DNA of 64,000 nucleotides from Chloroflexota bacterium (GTDB taxonomy: Bacteria; Chloroflexota; Limnocylindria; Limnocylindrales; CSP1-4): positions 62,001 to 126,000 of the forward strand of contig JACPOU010000025.1 in NCBI GenBank assembly GCA_016191345.1, written 5' to 3'. Shown one piece after another: positions 11,001 to 18,349 of the stretch. The position numbers and the translations under genes were made by a program. The notes beneath the pieces are model-generated. The model was not told the DNA's origin, searched no databases, and saw only the letters and a list, made by a program, of their open reading frames with translations. Every line of letters starts with the position of its first letter. The first letter of the stretch is position 1.

Positions 11001-11264
11001 CGAGAGCGGACTCTCGAGCTTAGCCAGGAGCATCCGCCGCAAGAACGCGGCCCGGTCGAGGACGAGCAACTCGTCCTGCGACGGGAGGTATTCGAGCCCT
11101 CCTTCATTGACCCATCGCGTGTCGGTGGCCCCGAAGAAGACCTCATAGGTCCATCCACCTTCGTACGACGCTGGCGGGGTTACGACGATTCCCACGGTGG
11201 TCGGCGCCGCCTTGAGGCGCACGCGGTCGCCGAGTCCGAAAGCAGGGTCAGGCATGTCGGGCAC
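8067..11264 (-). CDS. SNF2-family helicase/translocase (RapA/DrmD-like)
   Basis: The 1,065-residue protein opens with a small barrel (LGDRVRLKAAPTTVGIVV). A full SNF2 motor follows: DEVGLGKTIEA (Walker A, residues 124–134), IIDEAHHLRT (motif II), VLLTATPLQT (motif III), SEVGAEGLDFQFADTLFNYD (motif V) and RIGRVDRYGQ (motif VI). A long basic C-terminal region contains coiled-coil stretches. This resembles RapA-type translocases and DrmD, the SNF2 component of class 1 DISARM, but no adenine or cytosine methylase is in view. It is the promoter-proximal gene of the leftward operon, with 118 bp and a hairpin separating it from the GIY-YIG gene. The likely activity is ATP-driven movement on dsDNA; anti-phage function is inferred from neighbours. 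Confidence 0.9.
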   Translation of the reverse strand: MPDMPDPAFGLGDRVRLKAAPTTVGIVVTPPASYEGGWTYEVFFGATDTRWVNEGGLEYLPSQDELLVLDRAAFLRRMLLAKLESPLSDLFYSYQASRTQFESYQFKPVLKFLDATSNGILIADEVGLGKTIEAAIIYEELKARSNIRRVLVICPAGLRVKWQSELLTRFDESFAILDGKAMLEDIRRYSETDGRQPLNGIIGLEAIRLAGIQDAFDGSNVRFDLVIIDEAHHLRTAGRLSNQIGSRLADLADHLVLLTATPLQTSDVDLYNLLGFLDESMFDSYDDFRDQLEPNQFLNGAIRALRERPPDQRKAVRQLEAITQLRAGGQVMAHPNFAFALKRLSGGPLSVEDRVRLQREIDRMNVLSAVYTRTRKRDVARVAKRQAHVVQVPITEAERAFYVAVLAHARSQARAMSRNGWIPGFAGMMRERQAASCLAATREFLQASLQGSTEDLQVEDENGDAAPEVSNPAIGAPATTRSELDELLRAARALGPVDSKFEMFRNSLSGVLDADGASKILVFSYFRRTLAYLERELIKAGIPVLVIHGGVPPIDRARVIDLFREDPNMRVLLTSEVGAEGLDFQFADTLFNYDLPWNPMRVEQRIGRVDRYGQKREKIRVYSFFLQDTIEERILERLYLRIGIFEDSIGDLEPILGPLAAELTQAIFSAELTPAEEIELADRIADQIAYRKEEQSDLEQRQSELLGQDALLLQAIDDTVTSGRYVSGAELRAIVEGYLEATGAVARLQGEPSDESAILITDSRMAGAVEDHVFATRDQRAVANEFLARATRGARIPVTFDGEVAARSRRLELLSLRHPLVQAAVAHFRRHGDISLPIADLEVDELEDLDRLEGPFEFAIFRLQLTGAQPRTSLSAVVFSSNGTRSPRLEAQILRLFSVARDSARRTSWARRDRDSILERATLVASADADIVEREAREKNDTVIAVREATLQRTYRTRISRRERQLGLASDERIQRLRMGEIRNLREELDRRLRALDDTRSVGVSFAPLAVGRIVMVAPAERTFPTTVSESTQGPIPDPEFGLEATRFQEPGTSWKRSDGSLDGA

Positions 11265-11319
11265 TCATCGTGCCGCACCGTAGCCAACTTGCGCCTCCAT
11301 GGCTAGCAAGCCGCGGGTC

Positions 11320-11348
11320 CGAGCTTCAAGGGTGCGAACTGAAGCTCG
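11320..11348. promoter_or_regulatory. Inverted repeat between GIY-YIG and SNF2 genes
   Basis: Perfect 9-bp arms CGAGCTTCA and TGAAGCTCG flank an 11-nt loop. The element lies 34 nt after the GIY-YIG stop and 55 nt before the SNF2 start. It has no T-tract, so it could be an operator or hairpin ahead of the defence operon, or a U-less terminator for the upstream pair. Confidence 0.5.
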
Positions 11349-11382
11349 AACCAGGCCCAGCCTCCCGCAAACAGTCATGTGC

Positions 11383-11880
11383 TCACCACCTGAGGTTCGC
11401 GAACGTCAGGGCTCCGTAGGCGTCCGCGAACGCCCCAAGCAGCTCGCGCTCCTTCCGAAACGGATCGGGGTCGCCTTGCCACGCCACGAGGAGGTCCAGC
11501 GAGTCGGCGAGCTGCCACAGGAAGCGCCCGCCTTTATGGCCGACAGGCCGTCCAACGCCGAAACGGACGAGCTGGCCGATCCGCGACCGGATACTCGAAG
11601 CCATGCCAATGTAGACCACCGGCACGCCGTCGATCCACTTCGAGCGAAGGGCGGCCACACGGACATTGGGATCGGTCGCCTTGAACCAGCCGCCCGTTCC
11701 CGGATCGATAAACCGAGGATGCGACGTCGAGTCGCGGATCACCACGTAGACGCCAGGGTCCCTCGGGAGGGCGCGAAGCCCTCCCGGTGCCAGGAGATCC
11801 CGGACACGTTCGAAACCGTCGAAGCCGGCCTCGCGGAGGCTCGGCAGGTCGGCGAAGGCGCTGGTCTTCGGGATGGTCAC
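11383..11880 (-). CDS. GIY-YIG-like nuclease domain protein
   Basis: The 165-residue protein carries a single GIY-YIG-type core. GVYVV around residue 44 and VVYIGMAS around residue 90 stand for the two name motifs, followed by the expected Arg (SIRSRIGQLVRFG). GPVGHKGGRFLW and an ERELLGAFADAYG Glu come later. This family cuts DNA with one divalent metal. The first 35 residues are an extra N-terminal extension. Its ATG overlaps the stop of the preceding short frame by 4 nt (ATGA), so the two are probably co-translated. Whether it belongs to the SNF2/Hsp70/helicase unit downstream or is an independent restriction-type gene cannot be decided here. Confidence 0.75.
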   Translation of the reverse strand: MTIPKTSAFADLPSLREAGFDGFERVRDLLAPGGLRALPRDPGVYVVIRDSTSHPRFIDPGTGGWFKATDPNVRVAALRSKWIDGVPVVYIGMASSIRSRIGQLVRFGVGRPVGHKGGRFLWQLADSLDLLVAWQGDPDPFRKERELLGAFADAYGALTFANLRW

Positions 11881-12239
11881 ACTCGCACCGGGCTGATCGC
11901 CATCGTCCCGAAGGCGCTGTACCTGCGCGGCCGCCCTGGTGTGGCGGTGAGGTCACCGTCCCGTGTGGGCACCACCCGCGCCAGGACATCGGCGCGGGCC
12001 TGGTCCAGCTGCTCATCCGTGCGCGTCATCGACAGCCGCTGGGCCGACTCCGTGAAGTAGAGCGTGACGCGCTCCGGCGTGCTCAGGCCATGATTGGCCG
12101 ATCGCCCGAGCCAATTCACGTTCGGGTAGGGGCGGTACGCGGGCGGAAGCGCCGCACGCAACCGCTCGAAGACGAGCCGTTCGGCGATCTCGCCGGCCGC
12201 TTCCGCGACCGAGTCTTGGGCTCGTGCTCCGACCGTCAA
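11877..12239 (-). CDS. Short protein with NERD-like N-terminal segment, possibly a remnant
   Basis: This 120-codon frame begins at a TTG (12239) preceded by GGAGG. The stretch AGEIAERLVFERLRAALPPA followed by YRPYPNVNWLG resembles the start of NERD nuclease domains, but the acidic nuclease residues that should follow are absent. The rest (STPERVTLYFTESAQRLSMT onwards) matches nothing I know. The simplest reading is a deletion remnant of a larger NERD protein. The ATGA coupling to the GIY-YIG gene leaves a genuine small gene possible. The same frame could extend upstream to 12359. Confidence 0.4.
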   Translation of the reverse strand: MTVGARAQDSVAEAAGEIAERLVFERLRAALPPAYRPYPNVNWLGRSANHGLSTPERVTLYFTESAQRLSMTRTDEQLDQARADVLARVVPTRDGDLTATPGRPRRYSAFGTMAISPVRV

Positions 12240-12377
12240 TCCGCCTCCATGGGCTCGGGTTGATCGCGAGTTAAGGCCGAGTGTACCCGGCCACGTACCG
12301 GGGTTTGCAGGGAAGCCGGTGATCGGCCGGTAAGCATGGTCGGTCATCCTCTTCCGCATGATCGACGGGTGCGGGTA

Positions 12378-12403
12378 TCCTTACTATGTTGATGAAGTAA
12401 GGA
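12378..12403. promoter_or_regulatory. Operator of the AbrB–PIN module
   Basis: The arms TCCTTACT and AGTAAGGA form a perfect 8-bp inverted repeat around a 10-nt spacer. The right arm runs into the AAGGAGG ribosome-binding site of the antitoxin, so a bound antitoxin or toxin–antitoxin complex would block expression. This is the usual autoregulation layout of such modules. Confidence 0.65.
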
Positions 12404-12411
12404 GGCTCGAC

Positions 12412-12660
12412 ATGGAGATCTCGGCGCAACTGACCTCGAAGGGCCAGATCACGATCCCGAGCGCCGTCCGCAAGGCACTCCGGCTCCAGGAGGGCGATAG
12501 GGTCGTCTTCCGGGTCGATGGCGATCGGGCGATCCTTGCCCGGACTCCCGACCTGCTCAGCCTGGCCGGATCGATCGGGGTTCCGGCGGCGGTGCGGGAC
12601 GCGCCGTGGTCGGACATCGTCGACGCGGCGCATCGAGCCCAGGGCCGCAAGGGCAGCTGA
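12412..12660 (+). CDS. vapB: AbrB/SpoVT-type antitoxin
   Basis: This 82-residue protein starts with the swapped-hairpin AbrB signature, ISAQLTSKGQITIPSAVRKA followed by LRLQEGDRVVFRVDGD, and ends in a toxin-binding tail. I chose the ATG at 12412 because AAGGAGG lies just upstream. The DNA-binding N-terminus should recognise the 8-bp inverted repeat that overlaps that ribosome-binding site. The toxin gene follows after 2 nt. Function is the labile antitoxin of a VapBC-type pair. Confidence 0.88.
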   Translation: MEISAQLTSKGQITIPSAVRKALRLQEGDRVVFRVDGDRAILARTPDLLSLAGSIGVPAAVRDAPWSDIVDAAHRAQGRKGS

Positions 12661-12662
12661 AC

Positions 12663-13052
12663 GTGTTCGTCGACACGAATGTCCTTGTTCGCCACCTCAC
12701 CGGCCAGCCGGAGGACCAGGCCGCCCGCGCCACTCGGTTCCTCGCCGAGAGCAGGCAGCTCCTCCTTACGGACCTGATCGTGGCCGAGCTCGTCTACGTC
12801 CTCGGATCCGTCTACGAAGCACCGCGTCCGGACATCGCCCGGGCGCTGCGAGCGATCCTCGGCTTTGGGGCGATCCGGGTCATCGACGCCGAGCTCCTGC
12901 ACCGAGCTGTCGAGGTGTACGAATACGACCGGCTCGACTTCCCGGAGGCCTACCTCGTCGCCTGCGCCGAGCGCGCTGGCATCGGCACGATCGCCTCGTT
13001 CGACCGCTCCATCGACCGGGTCACGACCGTCCGGCGCATCGAGCCGGCCTAG
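12663..13052 (+). CDS. vapC: PIN-domain toxin (VapC-type), partner of AbrB antitoxin
   Basis: The 129-residue protein starts at a GTG two bases after the antitoxin stop. PIN catalytic acids are visible in FVDTNVLVRHL (Asp4), IVAELVYVLG (Glu), DFPEAYLVACAERAG and SFDRS. All four acidic positions appear present, so it should be an active Mg2+-dependent RNase. Its stop overlaps the convergent ADP-ribosylglycohydrolase gene by 4 nt. Confidence 0.9.
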   Translation: MFVDTNVLVRHLTGQPEDQAARATRFLAESRQLLLTDLIVAELVYVLGSVYEAPRPDIARALRAILGFGAIRVIDAELLHRAVEVYEYDRLDFPEAYLVACAERAGIGTIASFDRSIDRVTTVRRIEPA

Positions 13053-13978
13053 CGAGCGTCCACCGCGCGGTGGGCAAGCAGACGCTCGACGAGCGGGCGA
13101 ACGATTTCCGGGTCGCGCATGCCGGCGAGCCAATCGCCCGGGATCCCGTCGAGGCCCCAGTGCGCCCCGGCCAGGCCACCGGCGATCGCCGCGGTCGTGT
13201 CCGTGTCGTTGCCGTAGCGGATGGCGCGCTCGATCGTGTGGCGGTAGTCGCGGGCACCAGAAAATGCCGTCCAGGCGGACCAGAACGCGTCGAGCGCACC
13301 ACCTCGACCGGCGGGCTCGTGGGTGGCCGGCCAGTGCTCGAGCCGGTCGATCGCCGCGAGCATCGGCTCGTCCGCCTCGAACGCATCCCGCGCGACCTTC
13401 AGGGCACGTGGCAGCACCGCCTCGCGAGATTGACCCTGGAGCAACCCCTCCGCGAGCAGCGTGTAGACCGCGCAGACGGCTCTGCACGTGATGTGGTTGT
13501 GCGTCACGCGGGACGCGGTCGCGGCGAGGCGGGCGAGCTCGCGCGAGTCCTGCCTGCCTTCGCCCCAGAGCGCGATCGGGAGGATGCGCATCAGCGAGCC
13601 GTTCGACTGCGAGCGCTCGCCGTCCGGTCCGGCCTCGAGCGCAGGCGTGCCGGCCCGGATGGCGCTGAGCGCCGTCCTCGTCGCGGTCCCGATGTCGAAC
13701 ACGTTGCCGCCGGGCGCATAGGCACCGTCGAAACGCCACGCGACGGCTCGGCGCCCCTGGTCCTCGGGGTCGAAGCCGACCTCCAGGAGCGAATCGAGCA
13801 GCGCGAGCATCAGCGCCCCGTCGTCACTCCATGTGCCCGGCGGCTGGTGATGGCTCCCCCGCGCGCCGAACTCGACATCCCGGATCGCGCCCGCCGGAAG
13901 GAACTCGTACGGGACGCCGACGGCATCACCGACGAGATGGCCCCACACGGCGCCCGCGAGCCGGCGCGACAAGGGCAC
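13049..13978 (-). CDS. ADP-ribosylglycohydrolase (DraG/ARH family)
   Basis: The 309-residue protein belongs to the binuclear-metal ADP-ribosylhydrolase family. The N-terminus reads AGAVWGHLVGDAVGVPYEF. GTWSDDGALMLALLDSL gives the first metal-binding acids and YGNDTDTTAAIAGGLAGAHWG the second set, so both metal sites look intact. The GTG at 13978 is 3 nt after the stop of the upstream gene, which supports this start and translational coupling. The family removes ADP-ribose from proteins or nucleic acids. As third gene of an operon with a nuclease-helicase it may reverse or protect against ADP-ribosylation, which is inference. General DraG-like metabolism is the alternative. Confidence 0.85.
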   Translation of the reverse strand: MPLSRRLAGAVWGHLVGDAVGVPYEFLPAGAIRDVEFGARGSHHQPPGTWSDDGALMLALLDSLLEVGFDPEDQGRRAVAWRFDGAYAPGGNVFDIGTATRTALSAIRAGTPALEAGPDGERSQSNGSLMRILPIALWGEGRQDSRELARLAATASRVTHNHITCRAVCAVYTLLAEGLLQGQSREAVLPRALKVARDAFEADEPMLAAIDRLEHWPATHEPAGRGGALDAFWSAWTAFSGARDYRHTIERAIRYGNDTDTTAAIAGGLAGAHWGLDGIPGDWLAGMRDPEIVRPLVERLLAHRAVDAR

Positions 13979-13980
13979 GT

Positions 13981-14955
13981 TCAATCGGATATCGCGCTCG
14001 TCTCGTCCGGCTGGGAAGCCCAGAAGTCGAAGACCTGCGTAATGGCCCTCTCCCACACTTCGCCCAGTGATTCACCAGGTCGAGCGAACCCGACCTCGAT
14101 CATCGCGGGTAAATAGCCGTCACCCGGTCGCTGGGTGGTCTTGCTGACAACGATCGACGTGATGGGCGGGTGACCGAGAGCTGCTTCGTCCTGGCTGAGG
14201 TGAAGAAGGTACAGACCCACGTGTCCACGGCTGGTTTCGAGATCGCTGTACACGATGAGCCTGCGTTCGCGCGCGGCCTGCCGTACGCGGGCGTGGACGG
14301 CCGCCTCCGGCGCCGATCGACCCGTGCGTCCCATGGGCTCTCGCGGAAACTTCGATGCCTCAGCAGCGCCAAGGCGAGCCAGTGCGGCCTTGGCGAGCTC
14401 GCCATCGGCGCCCTGCGCTATCGATCGGAGGCCGGTGACCACTTCCCCGCGCGCTGACGGGTTCCGGGCCACGACGAATTCGAGCCAGGAAGAGACGGAT
14501 GCCGACAGTTCCGGCTGCGCGACCGCCGCATCAACAAGCGAGCGAATCGCGGCTTGTCCGTACGCGAGGATCGGCTCGCGGAGGTCTATTCGCTGAGCCG
14601 GAGTGCATGTCTTGAGTCGCTCGATGAGCTCGATCAAGGGACCGTGTGCCCGATTGTGGGTTACTGCGTCGGTCACCGGCCCTCCGTGATCTCGATCTCG
14701 GCCGCCAAGTTTGGCGGCCATCATGATGAACTGATCACGGGGACGAGACCAGCTCGTGAACGCATCGCGTTGCCTGCAGCTCAGCAGTTGATCGACATGC
14801 TTCGCGTCGGTCTTCGCCAGAAAGCCCTGCTTCGAGCCGCACTCCCGATCGAGACTCACCACGGCCTCCCGGCACCGCCAACACCAGGGTCCTCGTCTCC
14901 TCTCGAGTTCCTCTCGAATCGGCGGCAAGGCCACTATCGAGGTCGGCTGTGCCAT
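13981..14955 (-). CDS. Unrecognised 324-aa protein with CxxC and conserved C-terminal domain
   Basis: The protein starts at ATG 14955, 34 nt after the helicase stop. Near residues 21–40 it has a possible metal site (CWRCREAVVSLDRECG). The middle is helical. The C-terminal ~110 residues (RLIVYSDLETSRGHVGLYLL, then LGHPPITSIVVSKTTQRPGDGY) resemble a module I have seen recurring beside bacterial helicases and restriction genes, in which a Pro-Pro-hydrophobic-Val-Val-Lys segment precedes a Pro-Gly turn. I cannot name the family. The neighbouring PLD-helicase and ADP-ribosylglycohydrolase genes suggest an accessory role in defence. Confidence 0.7.
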   Translation of the reverse strand: MAQPTSIVALPPIREELERRRGPWCWRCREAVVSLDRECGSKQGFLAKTDAKHVDQLLSCRQRDAFTSWSRPRDQFIMMAAKLGGRDRDHGGPVTDAVTHNRAHGPLIELIERLKTCTPAQRIDLREPILAYGQAAIRSLVDAAVAQPELSASVSSWLEFVVARNPSARGEVVTGLRSIAQGADGELAKAALARLGAAEASKFPREPMGRTGRSAPEAAVHARVRQAARERRLIVYSDLETSRGHVGLYLLHLSQDEAALGHPPITSIVVSKTTQRPGDGYLPAMIEVGFARPGESLGEVWERAITQVFDFWASQPDETSAISD

Positions 14956-14989
14956 CTGTGTGGCACACAACGAACGGTCGCTGCTCAAG

Positions 14990-17900
14990 TCACCCAGCCG
15001 CCACCTTCGCGATGCTGTAGATCTCAGTCGGCATCGGGCGTTCCAGCTCCCAGACGATCTGCATGGGCCGATCACTCTGGTGGCTGACATGGCGTGCCGG
15101 ACCGAGGCACAGGTACGGAGCGCTCACGTCGCGCTCATCGCGCTTGTTCTCCCGCACGAAGAGGACGACACGAGAACCCCGGACCGCGTGATTGATGTAG
15201 CGCTGCCCCGTCGGGGAGACGGTCGCAGTTCGAGACTGCGATTCCCAGTGGAACAAGGTCGGCGAGATCGGGTAGTCCTGATACCTCGTCGTGGGTGAGT
15301 AGTCCTCGTCGGCCTTATTGAGCGTGACGAAGAAGAGGTCGCTCTGCTCGGCTTCTGCCCAGAGAACGCCCTCGCGACTCTCCCGCAACGTGCCGTTCCC
15401 GACGAGTCCATAGGCCGCAATGAGTTCGTACAGCCCGTACGTCGCGTGGCTGTGGACCGGGACTCTTCCGGCAGGGTCGAGCGGCCGTGAATCCATCCGG
15501 ACCCGCTCGCGCAGCGCATCCAAGAGGTCGATGAGCTCAAGCCGAATCTCAGGCGCGCGCCAGAGCTCCTCGAGTGCGGTCGCCAATTGGCTCAGCGGTC
15601 GCTTCCGCTGGCCCAATGCGGCGAAAAGCATCCACTGGAGGCGCTCCTCGCGGCTGCCGGGTTCCGCAGGCCCCGGAGGCATTGTCCGATCGAGCCATGT
15701 GCGCCAGCGGTCGTACCGCTCCTCATCATCGACGTGGAGCATCTTTCCGATCGCCTTGGCGAACTCGGGCTCCTCGGCCGTGGGCGCGCTTCGTAACTGG
15801 CCTGCCGAACGCCTCGCCGACGTAAAGGTCGTTCCCGAGGCTGGGTTCGAGTACACGTCAGGAAGGTCGAACGAGCTCTGGGCGAGGAATTCTCCAAGCG
15901 TCGTTGATGTCGGCAACCCTCGCAGATCTTCGACCAGCAGCCGCCGCGTGCTCTTGAGGCTGGCGCGAAGATTCGCGAGGACGATCTCCTGGGCGATCTT
16001 GTCAAGACGGATCGCACAGCCGGGCGGCATGAGCGGGAAACCGGTGTCCAGCGCCCGCTCGATCTGCCGCCGTGTTCCGCCGACCATCGCTCGGTACCGG
16101 ATGTCGAACCGGTATTCCGCGTGGGCCTGGCCGATGAAGTCGAGCACGGTGAGCACGCTCTTGCCTTCCGCCCATCGGAGGCCTCGACCCAGCTGCTGCA
16201 GGAACACCGTGGCGCTCTCGGTCGGTCGCAGCAGCAAGACAGTGTCGACCTCGGGAATGTCGACGCCTTCGTTGAAGATGTCGACCGTGAAGATGGCGCG
16301 GATCTCACCGCGCCGAAGCTGACCGACAGCTTCGAGTCGGGTCTCATTGGGAGAGTCGCCATCGAGCGCGATCGATGGGAGACCAGCGGCGGTGAACTGT
16401 TCGGCCATGAACTTGGCGTGGTGGATCCCGACGCAGAACCCCAGCGCCCGCATTTGCGCCGGATCGAGGACCCACTTGTGGACAGCCTCCAGGATCCGTT
16501 GGACGCGCACGTGGTCGCCGGTCAGGACGCCCTCGAGTTCCGAGGATACGTATCGCCCGCGCTGGAAGCCCACACCCCGCAGGTCTGTGCCGTCCCCGAC
16601 GCCGAGGTAATGGAACGGGCAGAGGAGGCCGTCGTCGAGTGCCTCCCATAGGCGCATTTCCGACGCGACGCGGTTGTCGAACCAGTGCAAGATCTCCCTT
16701 CCGTCTGCGCGCTCCGGCGTCGCGGTGAGGCCCAGGAGGACCGCAGGCTGCACATGCTCGAGGAGGCTTCGATAGGTGTCGGCCTCGGCGTGATGGAACT
16801 CGTCGACAATCACGACATCGAACTGCTCCGGGTCGAGTTGGTCGATCGATCGGTGGAGCGATTGGATCGAAGCGAAGACATGGTTCCAGCGCACTGGCCG
16901 CTCTCCGGCGATGAACCGTTCCCCGAACGTGGGGTCATCCAGCACCATCCGGAACACTTCCTGGCTCTGTTGAAGGATCTCGTTGCGGTGGGCGACAAAT
17001 AGGAGATTCTCGTGACCGGCCGCGCGAAGTCGTCGGTAGTCGAACGCCGACACCCAGGTCTTGCCGGTGCCCGTGGGCGCAACCACGAGGTTGCGGAAAT
17101 GCCCGCGGCTGCGCTCGGCGCTGAGGGCCTCCAGCATCTCGACCTGGAAGGGCTTCGGGGCGACATCAACGCTGAGCCGATACGGCGCGGGGATCACCCC
17201 GGGGCCCTTCTCCGCATTAAGCGCCGCCTGAAGGCGATCCCCGTCGACCCGGGGGTCGTAGGACTGAAACTCAGGTTCGTGCCAGTACTGCTCGAAGGTC
17301 GCGCGGATGCGATCGATGATCGGCGCGTTATCGATCGCGATGACTCGCACGTTCCACTCGAGCCCGTCCAGCAGCGCCGAGTGGGTCAGGTTGGATGACC
17401 CGACGTACGCGGTGTGGAAGCCCGAGTTCCGCTCGAACAGCCAGGCCTTGGCGTGCAGTCGCGTCTGCGAGGTCTCATAGGAGACCTTGACCTTCGCGCC
17501 GAGGCCAACGAGCTCGTCGAGGGCGCGCTTCTCCGTCGACCCGGTGTAGACGCTGGCGATGACGCGCATCTGCCCGCCGCGGAGGAGGAAGTCATTGAGC
17601 TGTTGCCGGATCAGTCGGAGACCGGCGAATCGAACGAATGCGCAGAGAAGGTCGACTCGATTCGCGCTCTGGATTTCGAGCGCCACCTGCGTCCCGATCT
17701 GTAGGTCCTTGTGCCCGTTGACCAGGAGCACGCTGTCTCGAAGTGGGACCCCGGGACGGGCGATCGGGTCCCTCGTGGCACGGATTGCGAGCGGCTGGTC
17801 GACGCCCAGCAGGAGTAATCCCGACGGATCGATCGCGTCGGCAGCCTCGCGATCGGTCGAGTAGGTCGCCAGGCTCTCGAGCACGCGATTGGCGATTTCG

Positions 17901-18118
17901 ACCTGCACCCGGCGCTTGTCGGCTGCGGAGTCGGGGACCGCGGCGATCCGCTTGCGCGCCTGATCGTGGATGTGGCGAGCCAGGATCTCCGCAATTGCCG
18001 CATCGTCGATTGGCGTCGACTCGACGATCCAGCCGGCAGCCTGCGCACGCTCAAGGGTCGCGCGAAGGGCATCCGTGAGCAGGGACTCGTAGATCCCGGG
18101 CTCTAGGTCGTCGGGCAC
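14990..18118 (-). CDS. PLD-nuclease/DEAD helicase with DUF3427-type C-terminus
   Basis: This 1,042-residue protein combines two enzymes. The N-terminal third holds a phospholipase-D-type nuclease, with RLHAKAWLFER and AYVGSSNLTHSAL giving the single HKD motif around residues 220–245. A superfamily 2 helicase follows: VAPTGTGKTWVSAFDYRR (Walker A), VIVDEFHHAEADTYR (DExH variant), LLGLTATPERADG, GDSPNETRLEA, TVDIFNEGVDIPEVDTVLLL and QQLGRGLRW. The last ~350 residues match the DUF3427-type region of this known architecture. Such proteins are common in defence islands and probably cleave or process foreign DNA. It is the first gene of a three-gene leftward operon. Confidence 0.9.
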   Translation of the reverse strand: MPDDLEPGIYESLLTDALRATLERAQAAGWIVESTPIDDAAIAEILARHIHDQARKRIAAVPDSAADKRRVQVEIANRVLESLATYSTDREAADAIDPSGLLLLGVDQPLAIRATRDPIARPGVPLRDSVLLVNGHKDLQIGTQVALEIQSANRVDLLCAFVRFAGLRLIRQQLNDFLLRGGQMRVIASVYTGSTEKRALDELVGLGAKVKVSYETSQTRLHAKAWLFERNSGFHTAYVGSSNLTHSALLDGLEWNVRVIAIDNAPIIDRIRATFEQYWHEPEFQSYDPRVDGDRLQAALNAEKGPGVIPAPYRLSVDVAPKPFQVEMLEALSAERSRGHFRNLVVAPTGTGKTWVSAFDYRRLRAAGHENLLFVAHRNEILQQSQEVFRMVLDDPTFGERFIAGERPVRWNHVFASIQSLHRSIDQLDPEQFDVVIVDEFHHAEADTYRSLLEHVQPAVLLGLTATPERADGREILHWFDNRVASEMRLWEALDDGLLCPFHYLGVGDGTDLRGVGFQRGRYVSSELEGVLTGDHVRVQRILEAVHKWVLDPAQMRALGFCVGIHHAKFMAEQFTAAGLPSIALDGDSPNETRLEAVGQLRRGEIRAIFTVDIFNEGVDIPEVDTVLLLRPTESATVFLQQLGRGLRWAEGKSVLTVLDFIGQAHAEYRFDIRYRAMVGGTRRQIERALDTGFPLMPPGCAIRLDKIAQEIVLANLRASLKSTRRLLVEDLRGLPTSTTLGEFLAQSSFDLPDVYSNPASGTTFTSARRSAGQLRSAPTAEEPEFAKAIGKMLHVDDEERYDRWRTWLDRTMPPGPAEPGSREERLQWMLFAALGQRKRPLSQLATALEELWRAPEIRLELIDLLDALRERVRMDSRPLDPAGRVPVHSHATYGLYELIAAYGLVGNGTLRESREGVLWAEAEQSDLFFVTLNKADEDYSPTTRYQDYPISPTLFHWESQSRTATVSPTGQRYINHAVRGSRVVLFVRENKRDERDVSAPYLCLGPARHVSHQSDRPMQIVWELERPMPTEIYSIAKVAAG

Positions 18119-18313
18119 GATCTGAACCTAGGCATCACCACCCCCGGCTCCCCCGATCATCCCTGGAGACTCGCAACGAGCATAACGGCGCACATCGTCA
18201 CCCGATCATGTTGCCAGGCCCACCGGGAATCGTTGGACACGCCGCCGGCGGATCTTGCGGACCAGGTGCGCAGCGCGGCCGAGGCCTCCGGGACGATGGG
18301 AATAGATCGCACG

Positions 18314-18342
18314 TTGACTCATCGGCATGAGTCATCTAGCAT
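18314..18342 (+). promoter_or_regulatory. Promoter/operator of the ribbon-helix-helix–PIN module
   Basis: TTGACT (18314–18319), a 17-bp spacer and TAGCAT (18337–18342) make a recognisable promoter. A perfect inverted repeat, TGACTCAT–CGGC–ATGAGTCA (18315–18334), overlaps the –35 box and spacer. The predicted transcription start falls at or next to the ATG at 18350, suggesting a leaderless, self-repressed message. Confidence 0.65.
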
Positions 18343-18349
18343 CATGTCG

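Noticed and set aside
1-11264. Assignment of the operon to DISARM
   Set aside because: SNF2 and DUF1998-type helicases are shared, but there is no methylase or separate DrmB/DrmC in view, and Hsp70-like and 717-aa genes are not part of DISARM as I know it. The left flank is missing, so it stays open.
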